DNA of 38,898 nucleotides from a bacterium (lineage in GTDB: Bacteria > CLD3 > SB21): the NCBI GenBank assembly GCA_016787925.1, contig JAEUSK010000195.1, positions 1-38,898 of the forward strand. The letters are read 5' to 3'. Under the pieces are notes generated by a model. It saw only the letters and a program-made list of their open reading frames with translations, searched no databases and was not told the DNA's origin. Shown in pieces: positions 8,288-16,397 of the stretch; the first letter of the stretch is position 1; the number at the start of each line of letters is the position of its first letter. Position numbers and translations under genes: made by a program.

Positions 8288-10372
8288 TTGCGTCTAGCAA
8301 TCATATTGACAATTTTTATTCTCATTGGATCCTGCAAGAAGGCCGATAATCCTATTCGTCCGGTTCAACCCATCGCCTATAAAATTGTAGTCCCGGACTC
8401 GCTCATTCGAATTAAAAATGATCTGAAAAAATTCTATGAACGGTGGAATGCAAGACAGGATTTGCCTTTTACTTTTTCCGACTCTGCAGAACATGATTTA
8501 TTAATCAACGACAGCATTGAATATCATAACAGTTATTTCCAACTCATTCATGATACCATACACTATAAGAACGAGCGCCTGCCTCTGCTGTCAACCCTTA
8601 TTGCCGTTAAAGCCAATGGCCATATTCAAATTGTAACGCATAGTTCCGTTCGTATGTGGTTTTTACTCGAAGCCTTGTTCGAGCTTTTTGAAAACTATGC
8701 CGATCGTTCTGAAGCAATTTTGATTCACTCCGGAAGACAAATAGTTCTCAAATCTTATAAATCCGACTCCGGCTGGATTGACGATCTGAATGTTTTTGAA
8801 AGCCGGCGCCAATATGAACGGCAGTCCGCGGCAGAAGAGCCGTACTTCAAGCTCAGCGGGGGCGTAATCGCGTATGATTCTACTATAATCAGTGCGGCCT
8901 TGTCTCATTATCCATCGCGATTTGTGAAGAAGTTTCGCCCCACCATTTTCGTTTATCCTGATTACGAAACTAAGTCACAGATCTTCAGCAACGTTATGGA
9001 GTATTCGTACGATCTTTCAAAAAACCAGATTCATATCGTTGACTGTCCTCTGACCCGGTCGCGTTTTACGGAAATCGTTTCCGTTTATTTTGCTACCCAA
9101 ATATATGGTACCGCTTTCCCGCGCCTGACTGAAGGGCTTGGTATTTTTTATTCAAAAACTTATTTTGGAAAGTCTTTTTCGTGGTGGAATTCAAAACGTT
9201 CTTTACTGCGCTTGATAGATAAAACCAATCTTCTTTCAAAACCCGCAGAAAATGAAAATACGTTTTTATACACCTATCTTTCGGTTCTATTCTGGACGGA
9301 AAATCACAGTAACGTTGAATCGGTTTTTAAATCTCCCAACGCCTATATCCAAAATTTTACTCCCGAAGTGACAACGGACAAGAGTCTTGACCGGAAAATA
9401 GATTCTATTCCGTATTTCAAAGGTTTCTCCTATGCGCATTCCAATGGCGTTACAACCGGTTATATGTCCAAACAATCCAAAGAATCGCTGAAAGCGCTGC
9501 GTGAAATCGGCGCCGATGCCATTTCCATTACGCCGTTCGGATACGCCAAAAACGAAAACGAAAGCACCGTCTATTTCGTTCTGGATAATACGTGGGACGA
9601 GACGTTGGCTTCGCTTTTCAAGGCAAATGAAGACGCGCAGGCTCTTGGAATGCATGTCATGATGAAACCACATATCTGGCTTGGCAACGGAAAATGGTGC
9701 GGCGAGATACATATCGCGGATGAGAACGAATTGAAAAGATGGGAAAATGCATATTGTCAGTTTATTACTTATCACGGCCTGATCGCGGAACTCGCCGGCA
9801 TGCAAAGTTTATGTGTTGCTGTGGAATTACCTCACATGGTAAAACATACCGACATCTGGCGCAGAATTATCCGATGCGCACGCGTCGCTTTCAGCGGGCC
9901 GCTGACGTACGGCGCAAACTGGATGGACGAATACGAAGGCATTATTTTTTGGGATGATCTTGATTTTATCGGTATCCAGAGTTATTTCCCATTATCCAAA
10001 TCTAAAAGCGAGTCAGTTTCAGACATGCGCGCCCATGCAAAAACATTGTCGTCTACACTTTCTGAATTTTCAAAAAAATGGAACCGTCCGATCGTTTTTA
10101 CCGAAGCGGGATTCCCAAGTATCGAATACGGACTTATGAATCCGCATCAGGAAGATTTTTCGCAAAACAAATCCGAAGAATCTCAGTCGATGGGCTACTC
10201 TGTATTATTTGAGGAATTTTCACGGCAACCGTGGTTCAAAGGGTTTTATTGGTGGAAATGGGAAAGCGGGAATTCTTCCAGGCGACGCTCGGATAAATCG
10301 TTTCATATTCGCGGGAAAAAAGCAGAATCGGTTGTCAGACAATATTACCTTAACCGTGTTGGAACTAAATAA
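8288..10372 (+). CDS. Lipoprotein with C-terminal GH113-like glycosidase domain
   Basis: About 694 residues. I choose TTG at 8288 because AAGGAG (8274-8279) is 8 nt away; the in-frame GTG at 8282 is only 2 nt from it. The protein then begins MRLAIILTIFILIGSC, a lipobox with Cys16. Residues to about 370 form a domain I do not recognise, rich in aromatic residues and having a metalloprotease-like size but no HExxH. From about residue 375 a TIM-barrel-like domain begins (FKGFSYAHSNG, GADAISITPFGY, MHVMMKPHIWL). It carries AVELPHM and FTEAGF, which supply the two likely catalytic glutamates, and ends WFKGFYWWKWESG. This is the pattern of GH113 beta-mannanase-like proteins. The substrate is uncertain. 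Confidence 0.78.
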   Translation: MRLAIILTIFILIGSCKKADNPIRPVQPIAYKIVVPDSLIRIKNDLKKFYERWNARQDLPFTFSDSAEHDLLINDSIEYHNSYFQLIHDTIHYKNERLPLLSTLIAVKANGHIQIVTHSSVRMWFLLEALFELFENYADRSEAILIHSGRQIVLKSYKSDSGWIDDLNVFESRRQYERQSAAEEPYFKLSGGVIAYDSTIISAALSHYPSRFVKKFRPTIFVYPDYETKSQIFSNVMEYSYDLSKNQIHIVDCPLTRSRFTEIVSVYFATQIYGTAFPRLTEGLGIFYSKTYFGKSFSWWNSKRSLLRLIDKTNLLSKPAENENTFLYTYLSVLFWTENHSNVESVFKSPNAYIQNFTPEVTTDKSLDRKIDSIPYFKGFSYAHSNGVTTGYMSKQSKESLKALREIGADAISITPFGYAKNENESTVYFVLDNTWDETLASLFKANEDAQALGMHVMMKPHIWLGNGKWCGEIHIADENELKRWENAYCQFITYHGLIAELAGMQSLCVAVELPHMVKHTDIWRRIIRCARVAFSGPLTYGANWMDEYEGIIFWDDLDFIGIQSYFPLSKSKSESVSDMRAHAKTLSSTLSEFSKKWNRPIVFTEAGFPSIEYGLMNPHQEDFSQNKSEESQSMGYSVLFEEFSRQPWFKGFYWWKWESGNSSRRRSDKSFHIRGKKAESVVRQYYLNRVGTK

Positions 10373-10410
10373 TAACCTGCCGTAAGTAATTTTTTCTGTG
10401 CTTAATATTA

Positions 10411-11895
10411 CTACTCAACCAATCGCCTCGTGATCTCTTCCTGGGCCAACTGCCCTGAACTAAAAGTGCAAACAAAGTTTTTCAAATATCTGAGATCATC
10501 CCCGATATAAGGATTGCCGCAAGCGATGAGAAGATGCTCTTTGTTTTGAAATAGGGATTCTAACGCATTTTTAATTGCATCAGGCAGCTGATATTTTTTC
10601 TGCCACGCCATCGGCTTCACATCCGTGATAACAACTACCCTCTTGAATGCTGATAAATCCGGAATTGGCAACTCTATTCCCGACAATTCCGTTTCAAATA
10701 TTTTCATGGTGCTCACATGTTCTTTGATATAGCTGAAACTACTTCGATCAGTTTGAATCAACCACACGGCGGAGCCTTCTCCGGAATGTTTATCAGGCCA
10801 TTTTCCTTTTTTTGTTATAAAACATTGCTGCGTTACGTGTTGCGCAAACTGCACATGCTCATTATTTCCAACGATCTTCATTGCGGTAGAACCATCTGTA
10901 AACCGATTAACGAACAATCCTAATTCTTTTTTGGCGTGTAATATCCTTTCAACCGATTTGTCCAGCTGTGCTCTCGATTCAGAACTATTATCAACTAAGC
11001 GTCGGAGAATCGCGCATGCATTTTCGACACTAACGGGGATCAGCAACTGATCTGCGCCTGCATCAAAAACTTTTGTAACCGCTTCTTTCTCGGAAAATTG
11101 ACTTGTTACCGCGCCCATCATCAGAGCGTCGGTGATGATAAGCCCTTCAAATTTCCACTGAGTTCGAATCAAATCAGTTAGAATTTTTTTCGACATCGTT
11201 GCAGGCAAACCCGAAGCATCCAGCGAAGAAACGGCGATGTGTCCGACCATCATGGCGCCAACTTCCGCTTCGATCGCGCGACGAAATGGGCGAAATTCCA
11301 TTTCCTCCAGCCTCGTTCGTGAATGAGGTAGAATGGGCAATTCTTGGTGCGAGTCCGTCTGCGTATCTCCGTGTCCCGGAAAATGTTTTGCTGTTGCCAT
11401 CATGCCGTTGTCCTGCAATCCTTTAATGTACGCCAATCCGCACGAAGCGGCCGTTTCCGCATCTTCACCGAAGGAACGAATATTGATGATTGGGTTGTCG
11501 CGGTTATTATTGACATCGAGAACCGGACTGAAATTCTGGTGAATTCCCATGGCGCGTGATTCAAGTGCGGTAATTTTGGCAACATCATAAATAAGTTGAA
11601 CGGAGTTTTTCCCGACCGCTTCGGCAAGGCCCATGAAGTATGGAAAACTTGTTGCACCGCTGACCTGCTGACCCAATCCTCGTTCCAGATCAGCAGAAAA
11701 GAGTATCGGTTGCTGGCTAATGCTCTGAAGGCGGTTGAGCGAATGAATTACTTGTTCAATATCGCCGCCAAAAACAATAAAACTCCCGATGTGAAACTCT
11801 CTGATCAGATCTTCTGCCTGCTTCAGGTCAAATTCCGGATCATGAAAATCTAAACGCGGGACGATCAACTGTCCTATTTTCTCGTCTAAATTCAT
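10411..11895 (-). CDS. Glycoside hydrolase family 3, NagZ-like beta-N-acetylhexosaminidase
   Basis: 494 residues. It contains the diagnostic GH3 beta-N-acetylglucosaminidase motif KHFPGHGDT (170-178) followed by D181-S182-H183, the Asp-His dyad that acts as general acid/base in NagZ. The nucleophile is Asp256 in ITDALMMGAV. Residues 1-330 are the TIM barrel. The remaining 165 residues resemble the C-terminal domain found in two-domain Gram-positive and Bacteroidetes NagZ proteins. No signal peptide is visible, so a cytoplasmic location in peptidoglycan recycling is likely, although related GH3 enzymes can act on other N-acetylhexosaminides. It converges on the GH113-like gene with a 38-bp gap and no clear terminator. 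Confidence 0.87.
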   Translation of the reverse strand: MNLDEKIGQLIVPRLDFHDPEFDLKQAEDLIREFHIGSFIVFGGDIEQVIHSLNRLQSISQQPILFSADLERGLGQQVSGATSFPYFMGLAEAVGKNSVQLIYDVAKITALESRAMGIHQNFSPVLDVNNNRDNPIINIRSFGEDAETAASCGLAYIKGLQDNGMMATAKHFPGHGDTQTDSHQELPILPHSRTRLEEMEFRPFRRAIEAEVGAMMVGHIAVSSLDASGLPATMSKKILTDLIRTQWKFEGLIITDALMMGAVTSQFSEKEAVTKVFDAGADQLLIPVSVENACAILRRLVDNSSESRAQLDKSVERILHAKKELGLFVNRFTDGSTAMKIVGNNEHVQFAQHVTQQCFITKKGKWPDKHSGEGSAVWLIQTDRSSFSYIKEHVSTMKIFETELSGIELPIPDLSAFKRVVVITDVKPMAWQKKYQLPDAIKNALESLFQNKEHLLIACGNPYIGDDLRYLKNFVCTFSSGQLAQEEITRRLVE

Positions 11896-12049
11896 ACCAA
11901 TATTTTCTAATTTTTTTTCCTATATAATATAGTAATTTCGATGAAACACTTTAGGATTTTTTTGAATGAATTCATACAGCGGCTTCATACCTTGCCTTTG
12001 ATTCCGGAAAACTTTATTTTTCCGACCTAAGATTTTTCTAAATAGATTT

Positions 12050-13621
12050 ATGATTACATCCAACGCCGCTATGAAGAATATTTTTGAGAAATCTGAAAAG
12101 CTTATAACCAGTTGGACATTAATTCTGCCTTTATTATTCTTTCTTTATGTCGCTGCGCTATTCGGTACCACCGCGATCCTGCAAGACGGGTTGTTTGAGC
12201 GGGACGGATATTACCATGCCCGATTCGCGCAGATGATGCCTGAACGCGGTCTCGACAGGTCATTTCCATGGACACAACTCAGCACCTGGCGGGAAAATTT
12301 CTGCGACAAAGAATTTCTGTACCATCTCGCGATGATGCCGTTCGCGCAGATCGGACATGATCCGATTTTTGGAGCGCGATTATTTGCGCTTCTACTGTCG
12401 ATATCTGTTCTGGTAATTTTGTTCGCGCTGCTTCGCGCGCATCATTGCCGGTGGCCGATATTTTTTACTGCCCTGCCGCTCGCGGCAGGAGGGCTTTTCA
12501 TCGCGCGGCTCGGAATGATTCGCTCTCATGTCCTGAGCATGGCAATTCTGATGATTGGAATTCATTTTCTTCTTAAAGAAAAATGGCGCGCGCTCTTTGT
12601 TCTCGGATTTGTTTATGCATGGAGTTATACCATGCCTTTTGTTCTGCTCATGACCGCCGTACCTTTTGTGATTGGGAAATGGATCGGAAAAGGCGGCTTC
12701 GACTGGAAATTGCCGCTAGCCGCAGGTGCAGGTTCGATACTCGGGCTCGTCATTCATCCCTATTCGCCATTGACGCTCGAGACGTTTCTTACTTATTTAC
12801 AGGTTTTCAGTATTGGGATGCAGGGAACCGGCACTTCAGGTTTCGAGCTGGGGAACGAGATCTATCCTTATTCCTTGCCGGTATTTTTCAATATCTATCC
12901 GTTCATCGTTATTTTGGTTCCGGCGCTCTTGGCGTTCGTAATTTTTCGCTGGGAAAAACTCACTGCTGTAACAGCAGGCCTCGTTTTCGCCGCGTTTTTT
13001 TGGTTGGGAATGACGGCGGCATCCCCACGCTTTGTAGAATATTCCGTTTTGATGCTCGCTGTAGCCTGTGCGTTTGTCGTGCGCGATACCATTTCCGTGA
13101 GCCCACAAGCGGCCTCTTCATTCCTGAATAAGCCTCAACTACGAAAAATAATAGTTATCCTATCGATGGCTGCGCTTGTCGGGTTTCATATCCGCTCCAT
13201 GAATTTTTACATCCATTATCAAAGTAAAGCTGCGCCTCCGCGCTATTTTAAGAATGCATCTCAATGGATGGCACGGCATATGGAACCGGGCGAAACGGTG
13301 ATCAATTTGTTCTGGGATGATTTTCCGGACCTTTTTTACGACGGCGCGCGGCAGCGATATATCTGGGGGCTCGATCCCACCTATTCGATTCGAGAGGATC
13401 ATGAAAAGGCGGCGTTACTTGAACGGTTTCGCAGACACGAACTTTTCCTTGACGGTTCCGGGTTGTCGCGCGCATTCCAATCCCGTTACCTTATCCTGCG
13501 AGCCAAACGCGAAGCCGGTTTCCCGGAACTGGCATTCCCCCCTTTCCGAAAAGTCTATGGCGATAACAGCGCCGTTATTTATGTGGTTGGCCAAAATCGG
13601 CCGGCTGATGTAGAGCGCTGA
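12050..13621 (+). CDS. GT-C-like multi-pass membrane glycosyltransferase
   Basis: 523 residues with about ten membrane helices in the first 380 residues and a soluble C-terminal part. After the first helix comes LFERDGYYHARFAQMMPERG. An acidic residue followed by Tyr/His in this first large loop is the active-site pattern of GT-C enzymes such as STT3/AglB and PMT. The C-terminal domain (MARHMEPGETVINLFWDDF, later YGDNSAVIYVV) is like that of related polyprenyl-phosphate-dependent transferases. A function in transferring sugar from a lipid carrier at the outer face of the membrane is inferred. A second ATG seven codons in is an alternative start. There is no obvious promoter or operon partner. 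Confidence 0.65.
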   Translation: MITSNAAMKNIFEKSEKLITSWTLILPLLFFLYVAALFGTTAILQDGLFERDGYYHARFAQMMPERGLDRSFPWTQLSTWRENFCDKEFLYHLAMMPFAQIGHDPIFGARLFALLLSISVLVILFALLRAHHCRWPIFFTALPLAAGGLFIARLGMIRSHVLSMAILMIGIHFLLKEKWRALFVLGFVYAWSYTMPFVLLMTAVPFVIGKWIGKGGFDWKLPLAAGAGSILGLVIHPYSPLTLETFLTYLQVFSIGMQGTGTSGFELGNEIYPYSLPVFFNIYPFIVILVPALLAFVIFRWEKLTAVTAGLVFAAFFWLGMTAASPRFVEYSVLMLAVACAFVVRDTISVSPQAASSFLNKPQLRKIIVILSMAALVGFHIRSMNFYIHYQSKAAPPRYFKNASQWMARHMEPGETVINLFWDDFPDLFYDGARQRYIWGLDPTYSIREDHEKAALLERFRRHELFLDGSGLSRAFQSRYLILRAKREAGFPELAFPPFRKVYGDNSAVIYVVGQNRPADVER

Positions 13622-13717
13622 AATAATTTATTTTACTTTTTGAAAATTTGTTTAAAGAATCCAAATAAATTCAAATACGAAACGTATTTTGATTGATAAC
13701 CACCACGAGGACGTCGT

Positions 13718-14416
13718 ATGAATATCAAAGACAAAACAGCAATTATAACCGGCGCCGGACGCGGTATCGGACGAGCCGTCGCGCTCGCGCTTGCAAGAGA
13801 AGGCGCCAATCTCGTGCTGGCGTCAAGAAGTAAAAAAGAACTGGACAGTGCGGCCGATGAGGTGCGCGCTTGTGGCGTGAAAGCCGTCGTTATGCCAACC
13901 GATATGCGCAACGAAGAGCAGGTTCGCGCCATGGTGCAGGCTTCGGTAAAAGAATTCGGCGCACTGCATGTCCTTATCAATAATGCCGGGCTTGGTTATT
14001 TTAAAACAGCGGCGGAACTAAAAACTTCCGAATGGGACGAAATGTTTTCGGTCAATCTTCGCGGCGTATTCATCGCAACCCAGGCCGCGATTCCGCACCT
14101 GCGTTCGGCCAAAGAAAGTTTTGTTATCAATATCGCTTCGCTCGCAGGCAAAAATACTTTTGTCGGCGGAAGCGGATACGCGGCGACGAAATGGGGATTA
14201 CGCGCTTTCAGTCAATGCCTTATGCTCGAAGAGAGACAGCATGGAATTCGCGTTCTGGCGGTATGTCCGGGTTCCGTGGATACGTCCTTTTCGGCGCACT
14301 CTGCAAAAAAGGACATCATCCGTCCCGAGGACGTAGCGGATACGATCATCATGGCGCTGCGGATGCCGCAAAGGAGTATGGTCAGTGAGATCGACATTCG
14401 ACCGACTAATCCGTAA
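13718..14416 (+). CDS. Short-chain dehydrogenase/reductase
   Basis: 232 residues, a classical SDR. It has the cofactor motif TGAGRGIG (11-18), NNAG (88-91), catalytic Ser141, and the YxxxK pair Tyr154 and Lys158 (GYAATKWG). The motif CPGSVDTSF follows strand 6. Arg in ASRSKK after strand 2 suggests NADP preference. The closest types are 3-oxoacyl-ACP reductase (FabG)-like and sepiapterin-reductase-like enzymes, but the substrate loop is not diagnostic. A GAGG ribosome site precedes the ATG. It is monocistronic as far as I can see. Confidence 0.9.
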   Translation: MNIKDKTAIITGAGRGIGRAVALALAREGANLVLASRSKKELDSAADEVRACGVKAVVMPTDMRNEEQVRAMVQASVKEFGALHVLINNAGLGYFKTAAELKTSEWDEMFSVNLRGVFIATQAAIPHLRSAKESFVINIASLAGKNTFVGGSGYAATKWGLRAFSQCLMLEERQHGIRVLAVCPGSVDTSFSAHSAKKDIIRPEDVADTIIMALRMPQRSMVSEIDIRPTNP

Positions 14417-14581
14417 TCAAAAAATCATCGCTCTGAGCATCTTGACACGGACGTGCACAAATTTGTCAACCGATAAGTTTGCCGCAGCTTGCCATGATAA
14501 AGTTGATCTATGACTAGCACAAATATCGAACCAATGGAAATAATGAAGTTGTGGCTTTATTGGAGGGAAATTTGAATTTAG

Positions 14582-14656
14582 TGGGCATTACTGGATTCGA
14601 ACCAGTGACCTCTCGCGTGTGAGGCGAACGCTCTGAACCAGCTGAGCTAAATGCCC
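14582..14656 (-). tRNA. tRNA-Val (anticodon CAC)
   Basis: Minus-strand cloverleaf. Acceptor stem GGGCATT/AATGCCC (14656-14650 with 14589-14583); D arm GCTC...GAGC; anticodon stem TTCGC/GCGAG with loop CTCACAC, giving anticodon CAC; T arm ACTGG-TTCGAAT-CCAGT; discriminator A at 14582. The 3' CCA is not encoded. All stems pair, with one G-T at the base of the anticodon stem, so it should be functional. A damaged second copy lies about 50 bp upstream. Confidence 0.93.
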
Positions 14657-14702
14657 ATAACAATTAAAATACTAAAATGTTTTTTTTCTTTCGTGCGTAT
14701 GA

Positions 14703-14755
14703 GTGACCTCTCGTCCCGCCCCGGCGGGACTCTGAACCAGCTGAGCTAAATGCCC
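14703..14755 (-). pseudogene. tRNA-Val relic with palindrome in place of the anticodon arm
   Basis: On the minus strand it starts with the same acceptor strand, D arm and CAGAG as the intact tRNA-Val. The 15 bases of the anticodon region are replaced by the 16-bp TCCCGCCCCGGCGGGA (plus-strand 14714-14729), which with its flanks makes an 18-bp palindrome. CGAGAGGTCAC follows as in the intact gene, and then the T arm and 3' acceptor strand are missing. It cannot fold as a tRNA. Confidence 0.8.
14713..14730. repeat. GC-rich palindrome inside the tRNA relic
   Basis: GTCCCGCC-cc-GGCGGGAC, an 8-bp perfect stem with a 2-nt spacer, far more GC-rich than the surrounding intergenic DNA. It occupies exactly the place of the anticodon arm relative to the intact copy at 14582-14656. 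Confidence 0.8.
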
Positions 14756-14771
14756 ATTGATTTAACAAAAG

Positions 14772-15545
14772 TTATCTTGAAGCGTCATCTTTCATTTTGA
14801 AAAACTGCGCATCGCCCCATAAACGCTCAAGATCATAGAACTCCCGCGTTTCTTTTTGAAATACGTGGGCGATCACGTCTATGTAGTCAAGCAAAACCCA
14901 TTTCAGCGATGAATGGCCTTCCTTGTGATGAACCCGCGCGCCCGACTTCTCAAGTTCATCCTGCACATGATCGGATATGGCTCTTGCATGCATATCCGAC
15001 GTGGCGGTGCACATCACAAAATAATCCGTTACGCTGGTTAATCCTTCCAGGTCCGCCACCACTACGTTTTCAGCTTTTTTTTCATACATCAGTTGGGCAA
15101 TGCGCTTCGCTAAATGCAGTCCGGGCGCGTCAGATTCGGGTACGGATGGTTTTACAGATGCTGAGGACGGCTTAGTTTCATGATACGCCTCTAATTCTTT
15201 TTCAATCTCCGCGGGGGTAAGTCTCTCCAGATCGTCATTGACAATATCTTCCGCGACGTCCACCAACCGCCTTTTCAACTCTTTTGTTGACTTAGTTTTG
15301 GGCGCTATGCTTTTCTTAACTGCAGAAGCCTTTTTCGTTTTTACCTTAGGCTTCGCCGATCCGGCTATTTTCGCCGTTGCAGCGGATTTTTTTACTGTAA
15401 CTTTTTTTGATTTGGAAACAGGTTTCTTGACCGCGGTTTTTTTCGTTTTTGACGTTGCCTTTTTTGCCGGTTTACCTGTGGTTTTCTTTTTTACCGGTTT
15501 AACCGCCGTGGTTGTTGTCTTTTTCTTCTTTTTTGCAATTGCCAA
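14772..15545 (-). CDS. rsfS: Ribosomal silencing factor RsfS with Lys/Ala-rich N-terminal tail
   Basis: 257 residues from TTG at 15545. I prefer this start over an upstream ATG (15593) because GGAG lies 8 nt before it and the upstream codons encode nothing conserved. The last 115 residues are a standard RsfS/Iojap domain: AKRIAQLMYEKKAENVVVAD, then TSVTDYFVMCTATSDMHARA, then HHKEGHSSLKWVLLDYIDVI, then FYDLERLWGDA. RsfS binds L14 of the large subunit and blocks subunit joining when nutrients are short. Usual RsfS proteins are about 105-130 residues. The extra 140 residues are Lys-, Ala- and Thr-rich (KKTAVKKPVSKSKK, KPKVKTKK), like a histone H1 tail, followed by an acidic helix. The tail probably binds nucleic acid. 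Confidence 0.88.
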   Translation of the reverse strand: MAIAKKKKKTTTTAVKPVKKKTTGKPAKKATSKTKKTAVKKPVSKSKKVTVKKSAATAKIAGSAKPKVKTKKASAVKKSIAPKTKSTKELKRRLVDVAEDIVNDDLERLTPAEIEKELEAYHETKPSSASVKPSVPESDAPGLHLAKRIAQLMYEKKAENVVVADLEGLTSVTDYFVMCTATSDMHARAISDHVQDELEKSGARVHHKEGHSSLKWVLLDYIDVIAHVFQKETREFYDLERLWGDAQFFKMKDDASR

Positions 15546-15812
15546 GATAATAACTCCAAACGATAAATTTTCGTGGCTAATATAAACCTCCAACTCCTGA
15601 AAATCAAGATATTATCCGTGAGGTTCTATATTTTAAATCGTCACGTTGATCCGTTTAATGCCGTCCGCTACGACGCGATGGAAACAAAACTCATATTGAC
15701 TTTTAGTCATTTTTTATCCAATTTGACTCTGTTCAAAAAAACCATTGTTCTCATCATTTTCCAAGCCGTGACTTTTTTTATTTCAAAACCGTTGTAAATA
15801 TCGAGGCTTCAA

Positions 15813-16364
15813 TTGGAGTACGAACTCAATTCTTTTCGATTGGATCAGTGCGGCAAACCAAACATTCATGATTCCGTTTTCATCGCCAATACCGCCTCCA
15901 TTATCGGCCAAGTGACCCTTGCCGAAAACTGCGGAATTTGGTTTGGGGCGGTCCTGCGTTCCGATATGGCACCGATATCGATCGGGAAAAATTGTAATAT
16001 TCAGGACAACGCGGTGGTTCATGTGGACTTCGGATTTCCCACGCTGATCGAAGACAACGTATCGGTAGGCCATAGCGCGATCATCCACGGCGCAACCGTT
16101 CGAAAGAATTGTATAATCGGAATGCACTCGACGCTGCTTAACGGCGCTGAAATCGGTGAAAACTGCATCATTGGCGCAGGTGCGATAGTTATGCAGGGAC
16201 AGGTCATCCCTCCCAATTCCATTGTGATGGGCGTTCCGGCCAAAGTCAAAAAACAAGCTGACGAACAAACGCTTATCGCGATCCGGCGTAATTGGGAAAT
16301 TTACAGCGACTTCGCAAAACAATACCGCCAATCGAAATATCATCGCCTTAAAGAATCTTTGTAA
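15813..16364 (+). CDS. Gamma-class carbonic anhydrase-like hexapeptide protein
   Basis: 183 residues with left-handed beta-helix hexapeptide repeats (IIGQVTLAENCGIWFGAVL, IGKNCNIQDNAVVH, IGMHSTLLNGAEIG, IGAGAIV). The three zinc ligands expected for gamma-carbonic anhydrases are present: His70 (NAVVH), His87 (VGH) and His92 (IIH). A C-terminal helix follows, as in YrdA/PaaY/CaiE-type proteins. The start is TTG at 15813 with GAGG six bases before it. Some family members are active carbonic anhydrases; others act as thioester hydrolases. It is followed after 33 bp by the transporter pair, so co-transcription and a link to bicarbonate or pH balance are plausible but inferred. Confidence 0.85.
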   Translation: MEYELNSFRLDQCGKPNIHDSVFIANTASIIGQVTLAENCGIWFGAVLRSDMAPISIGKNCNIQDNAVVHVDFGFPTLIEDNVSVGHSAIIHGATVRKNCIIGMHSTLLNGAEIGENCIIGAGAIVMQGQVIPPNSIVMGVPAKVKKQADEQTLIAIRRNWEIYSDFAKQYRQSKYHRLKESL

Positions 16365-16397
16365 TATACTTTCAATTCATTTACATAGGAGTTTGCT

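Noticed and set aside
14443-14472. TTGACA...TGTCAA inverted repeat downstream of the SDR gene
   Set aside because: Only 6-7 bp arms with a long loop, no T-run, and no gene in a position to be controlled by it.
14703-14755. Second functional tRNA
   Set aside because: It lacks the T arm, the 3' acceptor strand and an anticodon, so it cannot fold as tRNA.
15573-15797. 74-codon open frame between rsfS and the carbonic-anhydrase gene
   Set aside because: No ribosome site or recognisable protein; it occupies the divergent promoter region.
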